A stretch of 64,000 nt of DNA, from positions 62,001-126,000 of the forward strand of contig NZ_STGY01000083.1 in NCBI RefSeq assembly GCF_004912275.1, given 5' to 3'. This stretch comes from Glycomyces buryatensis. Its GTDB lineage: Bacteria > Actinomycetota > Actinomycetes > Mycobacteriales > Micromonosporaceae. The number at the start of each line of letters is the position of its first letter. Position 1 is the stretch's first letter. Made by a program: the position numbers and the translations under genes. This document shows positions 51,803-60,189 of the stretch, piece by piece. A model generated the notes under the pieces. It was not told the origin of the DNA, searched no databases, and was given only the letters and a program-made list of their open reading frames with translations.

Positions 51803-51919
51803 CCCCCGGCCCCCGGTCGCTCATCTCCGGCACGGGATTACCATGAGGAACCCGGCACTGCCACACCGTCACCATCGCCCGCCGGGCCACTCCGACCCCT
51901 GCCGCCGAGGAGTCCGCAA

Positions 51920-53176
51920 ATGCCCAACAAGCGTCACGCCCGGAGAACCCACCGGGACGCGGCGCGGCTGGCGCAGGCCGGCAATCACGGCCCCGCGCTG
52001 GCCATCTTCGCTCTCACTGCCGCCGAATATCGTGCCTGGCTCACCATTCACCCTGACGACACCGGCGTCATCGCCGATCTGGCCGACCTCCTCGCCCTCA
52101 CTGCCCGCTCCGACGCCGCCACCGGCTCCCACACTGCCGCCGAAGCCGCTCTGGCCGAATCCCTCGATCTCCTCACCGGTCTCGACACCCCGCCCCACCT
52201 CCTCACCGCCCTGCAGCTCGATCTCGCCGAGGCACACTTGCGCTGTGGACGGCTCATCTCCGCGGTCACTCTTGCCGACTCGGCCATCAGGTCCTTCGAT
52301 GACAACACCCGCCCCACCGACGCCGCCTTCATCGACCTCGCCTGCGCGCTCGCCCGCAATGCCCGGATCCTCGCCGTCGCGGCCGACCCCGACCTGGCCG
52401 TCGGTGCCGCCGACCAGGCCGCCCGCATGCTCATGGCCGGCCCCGGACCCGGACTCGACGGCGCCGAGGCTCGCACCCGCCTCCGCAGCGTCCTCGCATT
52501 GGCCGTCGGGCTTCACACCGGCGCGGGACGCCATCGCCTGGCCGCAGCGGCCGCCGACCGCCTCGCCCGGCACTTCCCCGACGAAGGCACCTCCGACCCC
52601 GCCCCGGCCGCGCTGACACTGCGCGCGGCCCTCCACACCGCCGGACGCCTCGGCGTCTACGCCGACGCGCCCCTGATCGAGCGACTCTGCCCCGACCCTG
52701 CCGCACCTGACGCTCCACCCGCCGTCAGCGCCCGGTGCGACCCCGCCCTGGCCGCGATCACGCTCCACGCCACGGCCGGTGCCGTCGCTTCACTCCGCTT
52801 CTCCCACGCCGGCCTGTCATGGCGCCTGGCCACCGAAGTCCATTACCTCCTGGATGCGGCCGACCGCCAAGGCGAGCGGGGCCTGCGACTGAACTTCCGC
52901 GACCACGGCCCGGTATGGCTCGCCATGCTCCTGGACCTCACCGACGCCGTCGGCCCCACCGGACCCCTCGCCGAAGACCTGGCAGTCGTCCTGGACGACC
53001 TCGTCGCACGACTCGTCTCCCGCCACGCCGCCGACGACCGGAACGGCCTCATAGCCCGTGCCCGTCAATACATCGCGACGCACCCGCCCGGACACGGCTT
53101 AGTACCAGCCGCCACGATCGCGGCCCTCCGCTTGTTCAAAGACGGACCCGCGCATACCGCGTCATCGCGGCACTGA
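51920..53176 (+). CDS. TPR-like helical hypothetical protein
   Basis: 418 aa, ATG with GAGGAG site. Ala/Leu/Asp-rich helical pairs ('AARLAQAGNHGPALAIFALT', 'LDLAEAHLRCGRLISAVTLA') suggest about seven TPR-like units; no catalytic motif or membrane segment. Same strand as the siderophore operon but 117 bases apart with its own ribosome site. Function unknown. Confidence 0.72.
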   Translation: MPNKRHARRTHRDAARLAQAGNHGPALAIFALTAAEYRAWLTIHPDDTGVIADLADLLALTARSDAATGSHTAAEAALAESLDLLTGLDTPPHLLTALQLDLAEAHLRCGRLISAVTLADSAIRSFDDNTRPTDAAFIDLACALARNARILAVAADPDLAVGAADQAARMLMAGPGPGLDGAEARTRLRSVLALAVGLHTGAGRHRLAAAAADRLARHFPDEGTSDPAPAALTLRAALHTAGRLGVYADAPLIERLCPDPAAPDAPPAVSARCDPALAAITLHATAGAVASLRFSHAGLSWRLATEVHYLLDAADRQGERGLRLNFRDHGPVWLAMLLDLTDAVGPTGPLAEDLAVVLDDLVARLVSRHAADDRNGLIARARQYIATHPPGHGLVPAATIAALRLFKDGPAHTASSRH

Positions 53177-53237
53177 GATTGGCCGCCAAGCCGGGACTAT
53201 TCCGATAACGGTGTAACTGGTCCGGAGGGGACCTACG

Positions 53238-53690
53238 GTGACCACCGTGAACATCGAAGCGAAGAAGTCTCAGCAGGTCAAGGCTGATAAGCCTAGCAAG
53301 CAGGCCGCGCAGCGGCCTGATCCGCGGCGCAAGCCGCGCCCTGCCACGGCCGCCTCGGCGGTCGTGGACGAGGAGCTGATGGCGCTCTTGCGGGAGCGAG
53401 CCGAGGCAGGGGAGACGCGAGTCATAGTCTGGGGCCGTGACTCGGGTGGGGTGAGGCTCGTTGGTTCGGGTGGGAGCGGATACCTGCACACGCAGGCAGC
53501 TGTCCGGCGGCGCGCGCACTGCCGCCGGCCCTCGGTGAAGGTCTCCCCGCTCACGCGGGGTTGCAAATGCACCAGTGGCCCCCGGCGAAGCCGGGGGCCA
53601 CACTTGTTCCTCACCGAGGTGAGGATGAGCCGACGGGCGAATGCAGCGCGGCCTGTCCTAATGAGGTGTTCCCTGCTCACGCGGGGATGA
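53238..53690 (+). CDS. Doubtful small ORF, N-terminal part credible
   Basis: 150 codons. GTG start has a strong GGAGGGG site 9 bases upstream, and the first ~75 codons have the local codon bias and a basic 'KPSKQAAQRPDPRRKPRP' run, then 'VVDEELMALLRERAEAGE'. From ~53460 on, the frame runs through the CRISPR-like repeats and loses bias, so the true gene is probably truncated by that insertion. A weak likeness to an IS256-type transposase N-terminus was considered but cannot be supported. Confidence 0.35.
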   Translation: MTTVNIEAKKSQQVKADKPSKQAAQRPDPRRKPRPATAASAVVDEELMALLRERAEAGETRVIVWGRDSGGVRLVGSGGSGYLHTQAAVRRRAHCRRPSVKVSPLTRGCKCTSGPRRSRGPHLFLTEVRMSRRANAARPVLMRCSLLTRG

Positions 53691-53693
53691 GAA
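53483..53693. CRISPR. Degenerate type I-E-like CRISPR repeats, no cas genes
   Basis: Four stem-loop cores end at 53496, 53560, 53624 and 53686, spaced 64, 64 and 62 bases. The second (CCCCGCTCACGCGGGG) and fourth (CCCTGCTCACGCGGGG), the latter inside GTGTTCCCTGCTCACG-CGGGGATGAGAAC (hyphen mine), closely match the I-E pattern GTTCCCCGC-N4-GCGGGGAT. The first and third keep the fold but diverge in sequence. Period fits 28-29-base repeats plus 32-36-base spacers. Decayed or orphan array; alternatives are tandem structured elements. Confidence 0.5.
53576..53600. repeat. GC hairpin within the CRISPR-like region
   Basis: TGGCCCCCGGC and its complement flank the loop GAA. The 10-base core GGCCCCCGGC recurs in a near-identical hairpin at 53698-53724, each about 15 bases after a strong CRISPR-like repeat. 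Confidence 0.75.
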
Positions 53694-53697
53694 CGAT

Positions 53698-53724
53698 GCG
53701 GCCCCCGGCTATGCCGGGGGCCGC
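53698..53724 (-). terminator. Stem-loop downstream of sdhB
   Basis: GCGGCCCCCGGC (53698-53709) and exact complement (53713-53724) with loop TAT, 15 bases beyond the sdhB stop on the minus strand. No T tract. Likely ends the sdhCAB transcript. Confidence 0.55.
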
Positions 53725-53739
53725 GTTTCGGTTGTGGCG

Positions 53740-54486
53740 CTAGGCGGCGCGGACGGCGGCCTTGCGGAAGTCTCGGTTGAGCTGTCCGATGACGTCGAGA
53801 CCGATTTCCTTCGGGCACGCGGCCGAGCATTCGCCTGCGTTGGTGCAGCCGCCGAAGCCGGAGGCGTCGTGTTCGGCGACCATGCCGAGCACGCGCGTGT
53901 GCCGTTCGGGCTGGCCCTGCGGCATGAGGCCCAGGTGGGCGACCTTGGCGGCCATGAAGAGCATGCCGGACCCGTTGGGGCAGGCCGCCACACAGGCGCC
54001 GCAGCCGATGCACGCCGCGGCGGTGAAGGCCGCGTCGGCGTCCTGCTTCGGCACCGGCACCGAGTGGGCCTCGGGGGCGGTCCCGGTCGGCGCGGAGATG
54101 TAGCCGCCGGCCTGGATGATGCGGTCGAAGGCGGTGCGGTCGACGACGAGGTCGCGCACGACGGGGAAGGCCCCGGCGCGCCACGGCTCGATGTCGATGA
54201 GGTCGCCGTCTTTGAATTTGCGCATGTGGAGCTGGCAGGTCGTGGTCGCGGCCTGCGGGCCGTGCGGCTGGCCGTCGATGACCAGGGAGCAGGCCCCGCA
54301 GATGCCTTCACGGCAGTCGTGGTCGAACGCGACCGGGTCTTCGCCTTCGGCGATGAGCTGCTCGTTGAGCACGTCGAGCATTTCCAGGAACGAGGCGTCC
54401 TCGGAGATGTCGTCGAGGACGTAGGTGACCATGCGGCCTTCGGCGTCGGCGCTGGGCTGGCGCCAGATTCGCAAGCTGAATTTCAC
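53740..54486 (-). CDS. sdhB: Succinate dehydrogenase/fumarate reductase iron-sulphur subunit
   Basis: 248 aa. [2Fe-2S] ligands in '[16 protein letters not shown]' (Cys58-66) with Cys84; [4Fe-4S]/[3Fe-4S] ligands in '[14 protein letters not shown]' (Cys159-169) and '[14 protein letters not shown]'. GTG start overlaps the sdhA stop (GTGA). Passes electrons from flavin to the quinone site in SdhC. The length and motif order fit the Bacillus/actinobacterial type-B complex. Confidence 0.94.
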   Translation of the reverse strand: MKFSLRIWRQPSADAEGRMVTYVLDDISEDASFLEMLDVLNEQLIAEGEDPVAFDHDCREGICGACSLVIDGQPHGPQAATTTCQLHMRKFKDGDLIDIEPWRAGAFPVVRDLVVDRTAFDRIIQAGGYISAPTGTAPEAHSVPVPKQDADAAFTAAACIGCGACVAACPNGSGMLFMAAKVAHLGLMPQGQPERHTRVLGMVAEHDASGFGGCTNAGECSAACPKEIGLDVIGQLNRDFRKAAVRAA

Positions 54487-56426
54487 TTGTAGCTCCGTTG
54501 GGTGGGCTTGACGTATTCGAATTCGAGCGCTTCGCGGTGCAGGACAGGCGCTTCGGTGGCGTACTCCCAGGCGGCGACGTAGGAGAAGTTCTCGTCGTCG
54601 CGCTTGGCTTCGCCGTCGTCGGTCTGGGATTCGGCGCGGAAGTGCCCGCCGCACGATTCGGTGCGGTGGAGCGCGTCGATGCACATCAGCTCGGCGAGTT
54701 CGAAGAAGTCGGCGACCCGGCCGGCCTTCTCCAGCTGCTGGTTGAGTTCCTCGGCCTTGCCGGTGACCTTGACCCGCTTCCAGAACTCGTCCTTGAGGTC
54801 CCGCACCAGGCCGATGGCCTTGGTCAGGCCCTCCTCGGACCGTTCCATGCCGCAGTACTCCCACATGATCTTGCCCAGTTCGCGGTGGAAGGAGTCGACC
54901 GTGCGGTCGCCGTCGTTGCCGAGGAAGAACGCGATGCGCTCGTCCACGGCCTTGCGGGCGGCGACGACTTCCTCATGGGTGTCGGGGACGGGCTCGAAGG
55001 GGCCGTCGGCGAGGTAGTCGGAGATGGTGTTGGGCAAAACGAAGTAGCCGTCCGACAGGCCCTGCATGAGCGCCGAGGCGCCGAGGCGGTTGGCGCCGTG
55101 GTCGGAGAAGTTCGCTTCGCCGGTGACGAACAGGCCCGGGATGTTCGAGGACAGGTCGTAGTCGACCCACAGTCCGCCCATGGTGTAGTGCACCGCCGGG
55201 TAGATGCGCATGGGCCGCTCGTACGGGTTCTCGCCGGTGATCCGTTCGTACATGTCAAACAGGTTGCCGTATTTGGCTTTCACCGCGGGCTCGCCGAGGC
55301 GGCCGATGGCGTCGGCGAAGTCGAGGTAGACACCGAGCCCGCCGGGGCCGACGCCGCGCCCTTCATCGCACACGGCCTTGGCGGCACGGGAAGCGATGTC
55401 GCGGGGCACGAGGTTCCCGAACGCCGGGTAGCGGCGCTCGAGGTAGTAGTCGCGGTCGGCTTCGGGAATGTCGGCCGGTTCACGGTCGTCGCCCCGCTCC
55501 TTCGGCACCCAGACGCGGCCGTCATTGCGCAGCGACTCGGACATGAGGGTGAGCTTGGACTGGTGTTCCCCCGACTGCGGAATGCAGGTCGGGTGGATCT
55601 GCGTGTAGCAGGGGTTGGCGAAGTACGCGCCCTGGCGGTGGGCCCGCCAAGAGGCGGTGACGTTGCAGCCCTTGGCATTGGTCGACAGGAAGAACACGTT
55701 GCCGTAGCCGCCGGTCGCGAGCACGACCGCGTCGGCCATCTCAGTGGAGATGTCGCCAGTGACCATGTCGCGCACGACAATGCCGCGGGCCTTGCCCTCG
55801 ACGACCACCAGTTCGAGCATTTCGTGGCGGGTGTGCAACTCGACGGCGCCGGCGCCGACCTGGCGCTCCAGCGCCTGGTAGGCGCCCAGCAGCAGCTGCT
55901 GGCCGGTCTGGCCGCGGGCGTAGAACGTCCGGCTCACCTGGGCGCCGCCGAAGGACCGGTTGTCCAGCAGGCCACCGTACTCACGGGCGAACGGGACACC
56001 CTGGGCCACGCACTGGTCGATGATCTCGGTCGAGACCTCGGCGAGGCGGTGCACATTCGACTCGCGGCTGCGGAAGTCGCCGCCCTTGACGGTGTCGTAG
56101 AACAGCCGGTGCACGCTGTCGCCGTCATTGCGGTAGTTCTTGGCGGCATTGATCCCGCCCTGCGCGGCAATGGAGTGGGCGCGGCGCGGCGAGTCCTGGA
56201 AGCAGTAGTTCGAGACCCGGTAGCCGAGCTCGCCGAGCGTGGCGGCCGCGGAGGCGCCGGCGAGGCCGGTGCCGACGACGATGACGCGGAGCTTGCGCCG
56301 GTTCGACGGGTTGACCAGTCTCCCGGAGAAGCGCCGCTGCTCCCAGCGTTCGGCGATCGGCCCGGCCGGGGCCTTGGCGTCGGCGACGGCCTCGCCGACA
56401 GTGAAGAATTCGCTTGCTTGATTCAT
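54483..56426 (-). CDS. sdhA: Succinate dehydrogenase/fumarate reductase flavoprotein subunit
   Basis: 647 aa. FAD motif '[20 protein letters not shown]' (~48-67), covalent-flavin His in '[16 protein letters not shown]', substrate residues in '[12 protein letters not shown]' and '[20 protein letters not shown]' with the catalytic Arg region. The long form is characteristic of the actinobacterial SdhCAB group related to Wolinella FrdA. Middle gene of the operon. Confidence 0.95.
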   Translation of the reverse strand: MNQASEFFTVGEAVADAKAPAGPIAERWEQRRFSGRLVNPSNRRKLRVIVVGTGLAGASAAATLGELGYRVSNYCFQDSPRRAHSIAAQGGINAAKNYRNDGDSVHRLFYDTVKGGDFRSRESNVHRLAEVSTEIIDQCVAQGVPFAREYGGLLDNRSFGGAQVSRTFYARGQTGQQLLLGAYQALERQVGAGAVELHTRHEMLELVVVEGKARGIVVRDMVTGDISTEMADAVVLATGGYGNVFFLSTNAKGCNVTASWRAHRQGAYFANPCYTQIHPTCIPQSGEHQSKLTLMSESLRNDGRVWVPKERGDDREPADIPEADRDYYLERRYPAFGNLVPRDIASRAAKAVCDEGRGVGPGGLGVYLDFADAIGRLGEPAVKAKYGNLFDMYERITGENPYERPMRIYPAVHYTMGGLWVDYDLSSNIPGLFVTGEANFSDHGANRLGASALMQGLSDGYFVLPNTISDYLADGPFEPVPDTHEEVVAARKAVDERIAFFLGNDGDRTVDSFHRELGKIMWEYCGMERSEEGLTKAIGLVRDLKDEFWKRVKVTGKAEELNQQLEKAGRVADFFELAELMCIDALHRTESCGGHFRAESQTDDGEAKRDDENFSYVAAWEYATEAPVLHREALEFEYVKPTQRSYK

Positions 56427-56428
56427 GT

Positions 56429-57151
56429 TCAGCTCACCAGTCCGAAGGTGACGGCCAGGGGCACGATCGCGAACCCGGCGACGACGATGACGGCCAGACC
56501 CAACGCGATCGCCTGCGTGCGACCTCGCCAGGCGGTGTTCGGCCCGGCAATGGTCTGCACGGCCGACCAGACGCCATGGCGCAGGTGGAATCCGAGGGCG
56601 ACCAGAGCCAGGAGATAGAAGACGGTGACCGGCCAGCGCGAAGGGTCGAACGTCGCCACCACGGCGCCATAGGCGTCGGGGACGTCCTTGACGGGATTGA
56701 CGGTGCGCCAGGTCAGGTCGAGCAGGTGCCAGATCACGAAGAGGACGATGACGACCGCACCCCAGCGCATCGTGGCCACGGCATGACGCGACTCGCCCTT
56801 GGCGGGCTTCTTCGAGGCGTAGCGCACGGGCCGGGCGTGAATGGCGCGGTGGGTGAGGACGATCGCGGACCAGATGTGGGCGGCGACGGCGGCAATGAGG
56901 CCGATCCGCATCACCCACAGGAGCGATTCGTGAGGCAGCAGGGGCTCGCCGAACGTCCGCAGACCGTGGGCGTAGGCGTTCATCTCCTCGCGGCCCTCGA
57001 AGACGTGGAGGTTGCCGGCCATGTGGGCGATGATGAACCCCACCAACAGGATGCCGGAGACGGCCATGACGATCTTCAGGCCGATGGATGAGCGCAATCG
57101 GCTCTGGGGCTTGGGTGGCGCGGCTTTGCGCGGCTGCACTGCGGTAGACAC
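56429..57151 (-). CDS. sdhC: Succinate dehydrogenase cytochrome b subunit
   Basis: 240 aa, five membrane helices in a single polypeptide, so no SdhD is needed. Heme-ligand histidines are plausible in '[13 protein letters not shown]', '[12 protein letters not shown]', '[11 protein letters not shown]' and '[12 protein letters not shown]'. GTG at 57151 is chosen because TAGCGT ends 8 bases upstream; a TTG three codons earlier is the alternative. First gene of sdhCAB, divergent from LysR. Confidence 0.92.
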   Translation of the reverse strand: MSTAVQPRKAAPPKPQSRLRSSIGLKIVMAVSGILLVGFIIAHMAGNLHVFEGREEMNAYAHGLRTFGEPLLPHESLLWVMRIGLIAAVAAHIWSAIVLTHRAIHARPVRYASKKPAKGESRHAVATMRWGAVVIVLFVIWHLLDLTWRTVNPVKDVPDAYGAVVATFDPSRWPVTVFYLLALVALGFHLRHGVWSAVQTIAGPNTAWRGRTQAIALGLAVIVVAGFAIVPLAVTFGLVS

Positions 57152-57191
57152 GGTGCCCAACGCTAGACGCGATACGCATCACGAGTCCAAT

Positions 57192-57215
57192 GCATGGCCA
57201 AGCGACTTTCCATGC
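57192..57215. promoter_or_regulatory. Candidate LysR operator between sdhC and the regulator gene
   Basis: GCATGG (57192-57197) and CCATGC (57210-57215), 12 bases apart, in the 79-base divergent region. The dyad size fits a LysR recognition site overlapping the regulator's own -10 (TACGTT, 57219-57224). Confidence 0.5.
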
Positions 57216-57230
57216 CGATACGTTATGAAC

Positions 57231-58157
57231 ATGCGCCCGCAGCAGCTCACCGCATTCATCACCGTCGCAGAAACACGGCATTTCACCCAAGCAGCCGAAA
57301 ACCTCGGTGTGACGCAACCATCACTGAGCAAGCAGATCGCCGCACTCGAAACAGAACTCGGCGCCACCCTCCTCACACGCACCCGCGGCCGAATCGAACT
57401 CACCGACACCGGACGGACACTGCTACCCCACGCACGACGCATCACCGCCGCCCACGAAGCCGCACACACCGACATCGACGACGTCCTCGCCATACGCGCC
57501 GGACGACTACGACTCGGCGCCACCCCATCACTATGCTCCTGGCTCATCGCACCCCTACTGATCCGCTACCGCGAAGCCCACCCGGGCGTACGGGTCTCGA
57601 TCACCGAGGACGGCTCCGGGCCACTGACCGAGCGGCTCGCCGCCGGCGACCTCGACCTGGCCTTCACCATCGGCGAACGAGGCCCCGGCACCGGCCTGAC
57701 AGTCACCCCGCTCCTGCGCGAAGCCCTCGCCGTCGCCTCCGCGGCACACCTGCCGCCACTGACCCGCCAGGCCTACATCGGACTCCCACAACTCAGAGAA
57801 CAAGCATTCGTCCTACCCGCACACGGCTACGACCTGCGCAACATCACCATCGAAGCATGCCGCGCAGCCGGATTCACCCCGATCGTGAGCGTCGACGGCG
57901 GCGCCACCGACGGCGTCGCCTCACTCGTCGAAGCCGGACTCGGCATCGCACTCCTACCGGCAATGATCGCCGCCGCCACCCCAGGCCTCCGCGCCACACC
58001 GATCGCCCCACCCGGAGCCAGCCGCACCATCACCCTCGCCTCCCGCGCCGAAACACCACTGACAAAAGCCGCCAGCGCCTTCGCCGACATCCTCGACACA
58101 CACCTCAGAGACCTCCACGCATGGGGACGCCTCCCCGAAGGCATGCGAGCGCTCTAA
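57231..58157 (+). CDS. LysR family transcriptional regulator
   Basis: 308 aa. N-terminal HTH '[20 protein letters not shown]', then PBP2-like effector domain. Starts '[14 protein letters not shown]', and the ATG at 57231 sits 6 bases after TACGTT (leaderless); the ATG two codons earlier is less likely. Divergent from sdhCAB and probably controls it in response to a dicarboxylate or redox signal. Confidence 0.92.
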   Translation: MRPQQLTAFITVAETRHFTQAAENLGVTQPSLSKQIAALETELGATLLTRTRGRIELTDTGRTLLPHARRITAAHEAAHTDIDDVLAIRAGRLRLGATPSLCSWLIAPLLIRYREAHPGVRVSITEDGSGPLTERLAAGDLDLAFTIGERGPGTGLTVTPLLREALAVASAAHLPPLTRQAYIGLPQLREQAFVLPAHGYDLRNITIEACRAAGFTPIVSVDGGATDGVASLVEAGLGIALLPAMIAAATPGLRATPIAPPGASRTITLASRAETPLTKAASAFADILDTHLRDLHAWGRLPEGMRAL

Positions 58158-58196
58158 AAGCCCGAAACCACAAGCAACCACACCGCGCTGGCAGGC

Positions 58197-58571
58197 CTAG
58201 CCGTCCTTGAAGGCGTCGCGGTCGAACATGGCCGCGATCTGCCGGGCCGAGGGGGTGCCGATGTCGGGGTCGGCGCCGTGGGCGAGCAGGACGGTCACGA
58301 CCTCACCGAAGTCCTTGAAGACCGCGCCGGCCAATGGCGACTGGTCGCGGTCGTTGCGTTTGTCGACTTCGGCGCCTCGGCCGAGCAGGGCCCGGACGGT
58401 GTCGGCGTGCCCGTGATAGGCCGCGAGCATGAGCAACGAATCGCCCGACCCGTTCACCAAATCGATGGGGACTCCGCCGTCCACAAACGCCAGAAGACGG
58501 TCGGTCTCGCCTTGCCGAGCCAGATCGAAGGCCGCATCGGCGATCTGTTGGAAATCCGCATCATCACTCAC
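58197..58571 (-). CDS. Ankyrin-repeat protein
   Basis: 124 aa made of about three ankyrin repeats: 'DSLLMLAAYHGHADTVRALL', 'SPLAGAVFKDFGEVVTVLLA', and flanking helices. Short soluble bacterial ankyrin proteins bind other proteins and are often immunity or chaperone-like; role here unknown. GTG start is tentative: no clear ribosome site. Confidence 0.82.
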   Translation of the reverse strand: MSDDADFQQIADAAFDLARQGETDRLLAFVDGGVPIDLVNGSGDSLLMLAAYHGHADTVRALLGRGAEVDKRNDRDQSPLAGAVFKDFGEVVTVLLAHGADPDIGTPSARQIAAMFDRDAFKDG

Positions 58572-58812
58572 ATCAGGAGTCTGACACAGGGCCTCGGCCG
58601 CTTTTGTCCGATCCGCACAGCAGACCACAACCCGACACCACCCGGTCCGCCCTGGTCATCGGGCGCGCATTCACCCCCGAGGTATCAAGCAGGGTATTGA
58701 CATCGCTATGAGCAGGCGGGAAAGATTGACCTCAGGTTCGCCAGAGGTGCTGACATCAACTCGGGGCTGGGCCTGTATCGGTGGGAACAGCAAAACGGTG
58801 AGGACCCGGGGC

Positions 58813-59067
58813 ATGAGCGAGCCGAAAATCCTAGGACAGTTCCAATTGGAGCATCGCACCATTCAAGTCAGCGGGGACGACAGCAGCACTGGCACTGCCT
58901 GGCTCCGCCGTGTCCACCCCGATCCGCCCATGGCGCTCGGATGCGTGGTCGAACTCGATTCCACCACGCCCCGGCTGCGGCTCTACCGCGCCGAATGGCC
59001 CGACGACCTGCGCGAGGCCGCGAAGGAGCAGACGATCGCGATCTGGAAGACCTCACGCATCCGTTAG
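58813..59067 (+). CDS. Small hypothetical protein
   Basis: 84 aa ('MSEPKILGQFQLEHRTIQVS' start). Beta-rich then a C-terminal helix ('WPDDLREAAKEQTIAIWKTS'); codon bias matches the neighbours. Not recognised. Its last 15 bases overlap the 3' end of the convergent pabB gene. The 240 bases upstream hold a TTGACA hexamer but no convincing gene. Confidence 0.5.
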   Translation: MSEPKILGQFQLEHRTIQVSGDDSSTGTAWLRRVHPDPPMALGCVVELDSTTPRLRLYRAEWPDDLREAAKEQTIAIWKTSRIR

Positions 59068-60189
59068 GGCCCGAACGACACCGGCGGCTTTCGCCTCGGC
59101 TTCGGCCACTTCCGCGCCCGGGTCCGAGCGCCACGTGATGCCGCCGCCGGCCCATACGTGGACCCGTTCGGCGTCGAAGGCGACCGTCCGGATCGACACG
59201 CCCAGGCGCAACCGGCCGCCCGAAAAGTAGCCGAAGCCGCCCATGGCGGGGCCGCGCCCGACCGGCTCCAGCGCGGCGACGATGTCGAGCATCGCCAGTT
59301 TCGGGGTGCCGGTGACCGAACCGGGCGGGCACATCGCCCGCAGCAGCTCGTCCATGCCCGTATCGGAGGCGAGCCGGCAAGAGACCTGGGATTCGGCCTC
59401 CCACAGGTCGGCCCAACGTCGCAGCCGGAACAGCTTGGGGACGGTCACGGTGCCGGGGACGGCGACGCGAGCGAGGTCGTTGCGCTCGAGATCGACGATC
59501 ATGACGTGTTCGGCGCGTTCCTTCACCGAAGCGGCCAGCTCCGCCAGGCCCGCATCGGTTGCCGGCGCGGTGCCCTTGATGGGATAGGTGGACGCCGTGG
59601 TGCCGTCCGATTCGAGGAAACACTCACCCGAACCGGTTGCGACCATCCAGTCCTCGCCCGCCAGAACCCCGCCCCACGCCGCGCCCTCGATACCGCACAC
59701 CGCCGCAGCCGCCCGGGCCGCATCGCCGTGCCACGGCGCACTGCGGTGCCCCACGACGCAAGCCTGATAGACCTCACCGCGCCCGATGGCCTCCTGCACC
59801 GCCATCACCGCCTTGGCGTGATCGGCCCCCGACCACGACCGGCTCCAGGCCCCCACACCGAACTCCCCGGGCGGGGCAGGGGCGCGTTCGGGGCCGTGGC
59901 GGAAGGCCACCAGCGCTACATCCGGGACGGCCGCTATCGGGGTGTGCGCTCCGGTGGCGCCGCCGACCATGACCGCACCGGCCGCCGCCGAAACGAGTAC
60001 GGCAACGCCGCAGATCGAACCGTCAGTGTCGGTATGCGGCTCCGCGTACAGGGCACAGAAGTCCGCCACGAGCTCGGCCGGGTCACCGCCGTCGCCCAGA
60101 CGCCATTCGAACCGGTCGACCTCCACCAACCGCCCCCGGCACCCTGCGGGCATTCCCGGAGGGGCCGCCGCGACCGTCCCGAATCTCAC
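59053..60189 (-). CDS. pabB: Chorismate-binding enzyme, aminodeoxychorismate synthase component I-like
   Basis: 378 aa, lacking most of the regulatory N-terminal domain of TrpE. Core motifs 'TYPIKGTAP', 'VKERAEHVMIVDLERNDLAR', 'CPPGSVTGTPKLAMLD' and 'GGGITWRSDPGAE' form the chorismate/Mg site. The Lys of 'PIKGT' is the nucleophile in PabB-type enzymes, favouring folate (PABA) over tryptophan. No glutaminase gene is adjacent. GTG start overlaps the stop of the upstream VWA gene (GTGA). Confidence 0.82.
   Translation of the reverse strand: MRFGTVAAAPPGMPAGCRGRLVEVDRFEWRLGDGGDPAELVADFCALYAEPHTDTDGSICGVAVLVSAAAGAVMVGGATGAHTPIAAVPDVALVAFRHGPERAPAPPGEFGVGAWSRSWSGADHAKAVMAVQEAIGRGEVYQACVVGHRSAPWHGDAARAAAAVCGIEGAAWGGVLAGEDWMVATGSGECFLESDGTTASTYPIKGTAPATDAGLAELAASVKERAEHVMIVDLERNDLARVAVPGTVTVPKLFRLRRWADLWEAESQVSCRLASDTGMDELLRAMCPPGSVTGTPKLAMLDIVAALEPVGRGPAMGGFGYFSGGRLRLGVSIRTVAFDAERVHVWAGGGITWRSDPGAEVAEAEAKAAGVVRALTDA

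Noticed and set aside
53238-53690. IS256-type transposase remnant
   Set aside because: Only a vague 'VVDEELMALL' resemblance; no inverted repeats or DDE motif are present.
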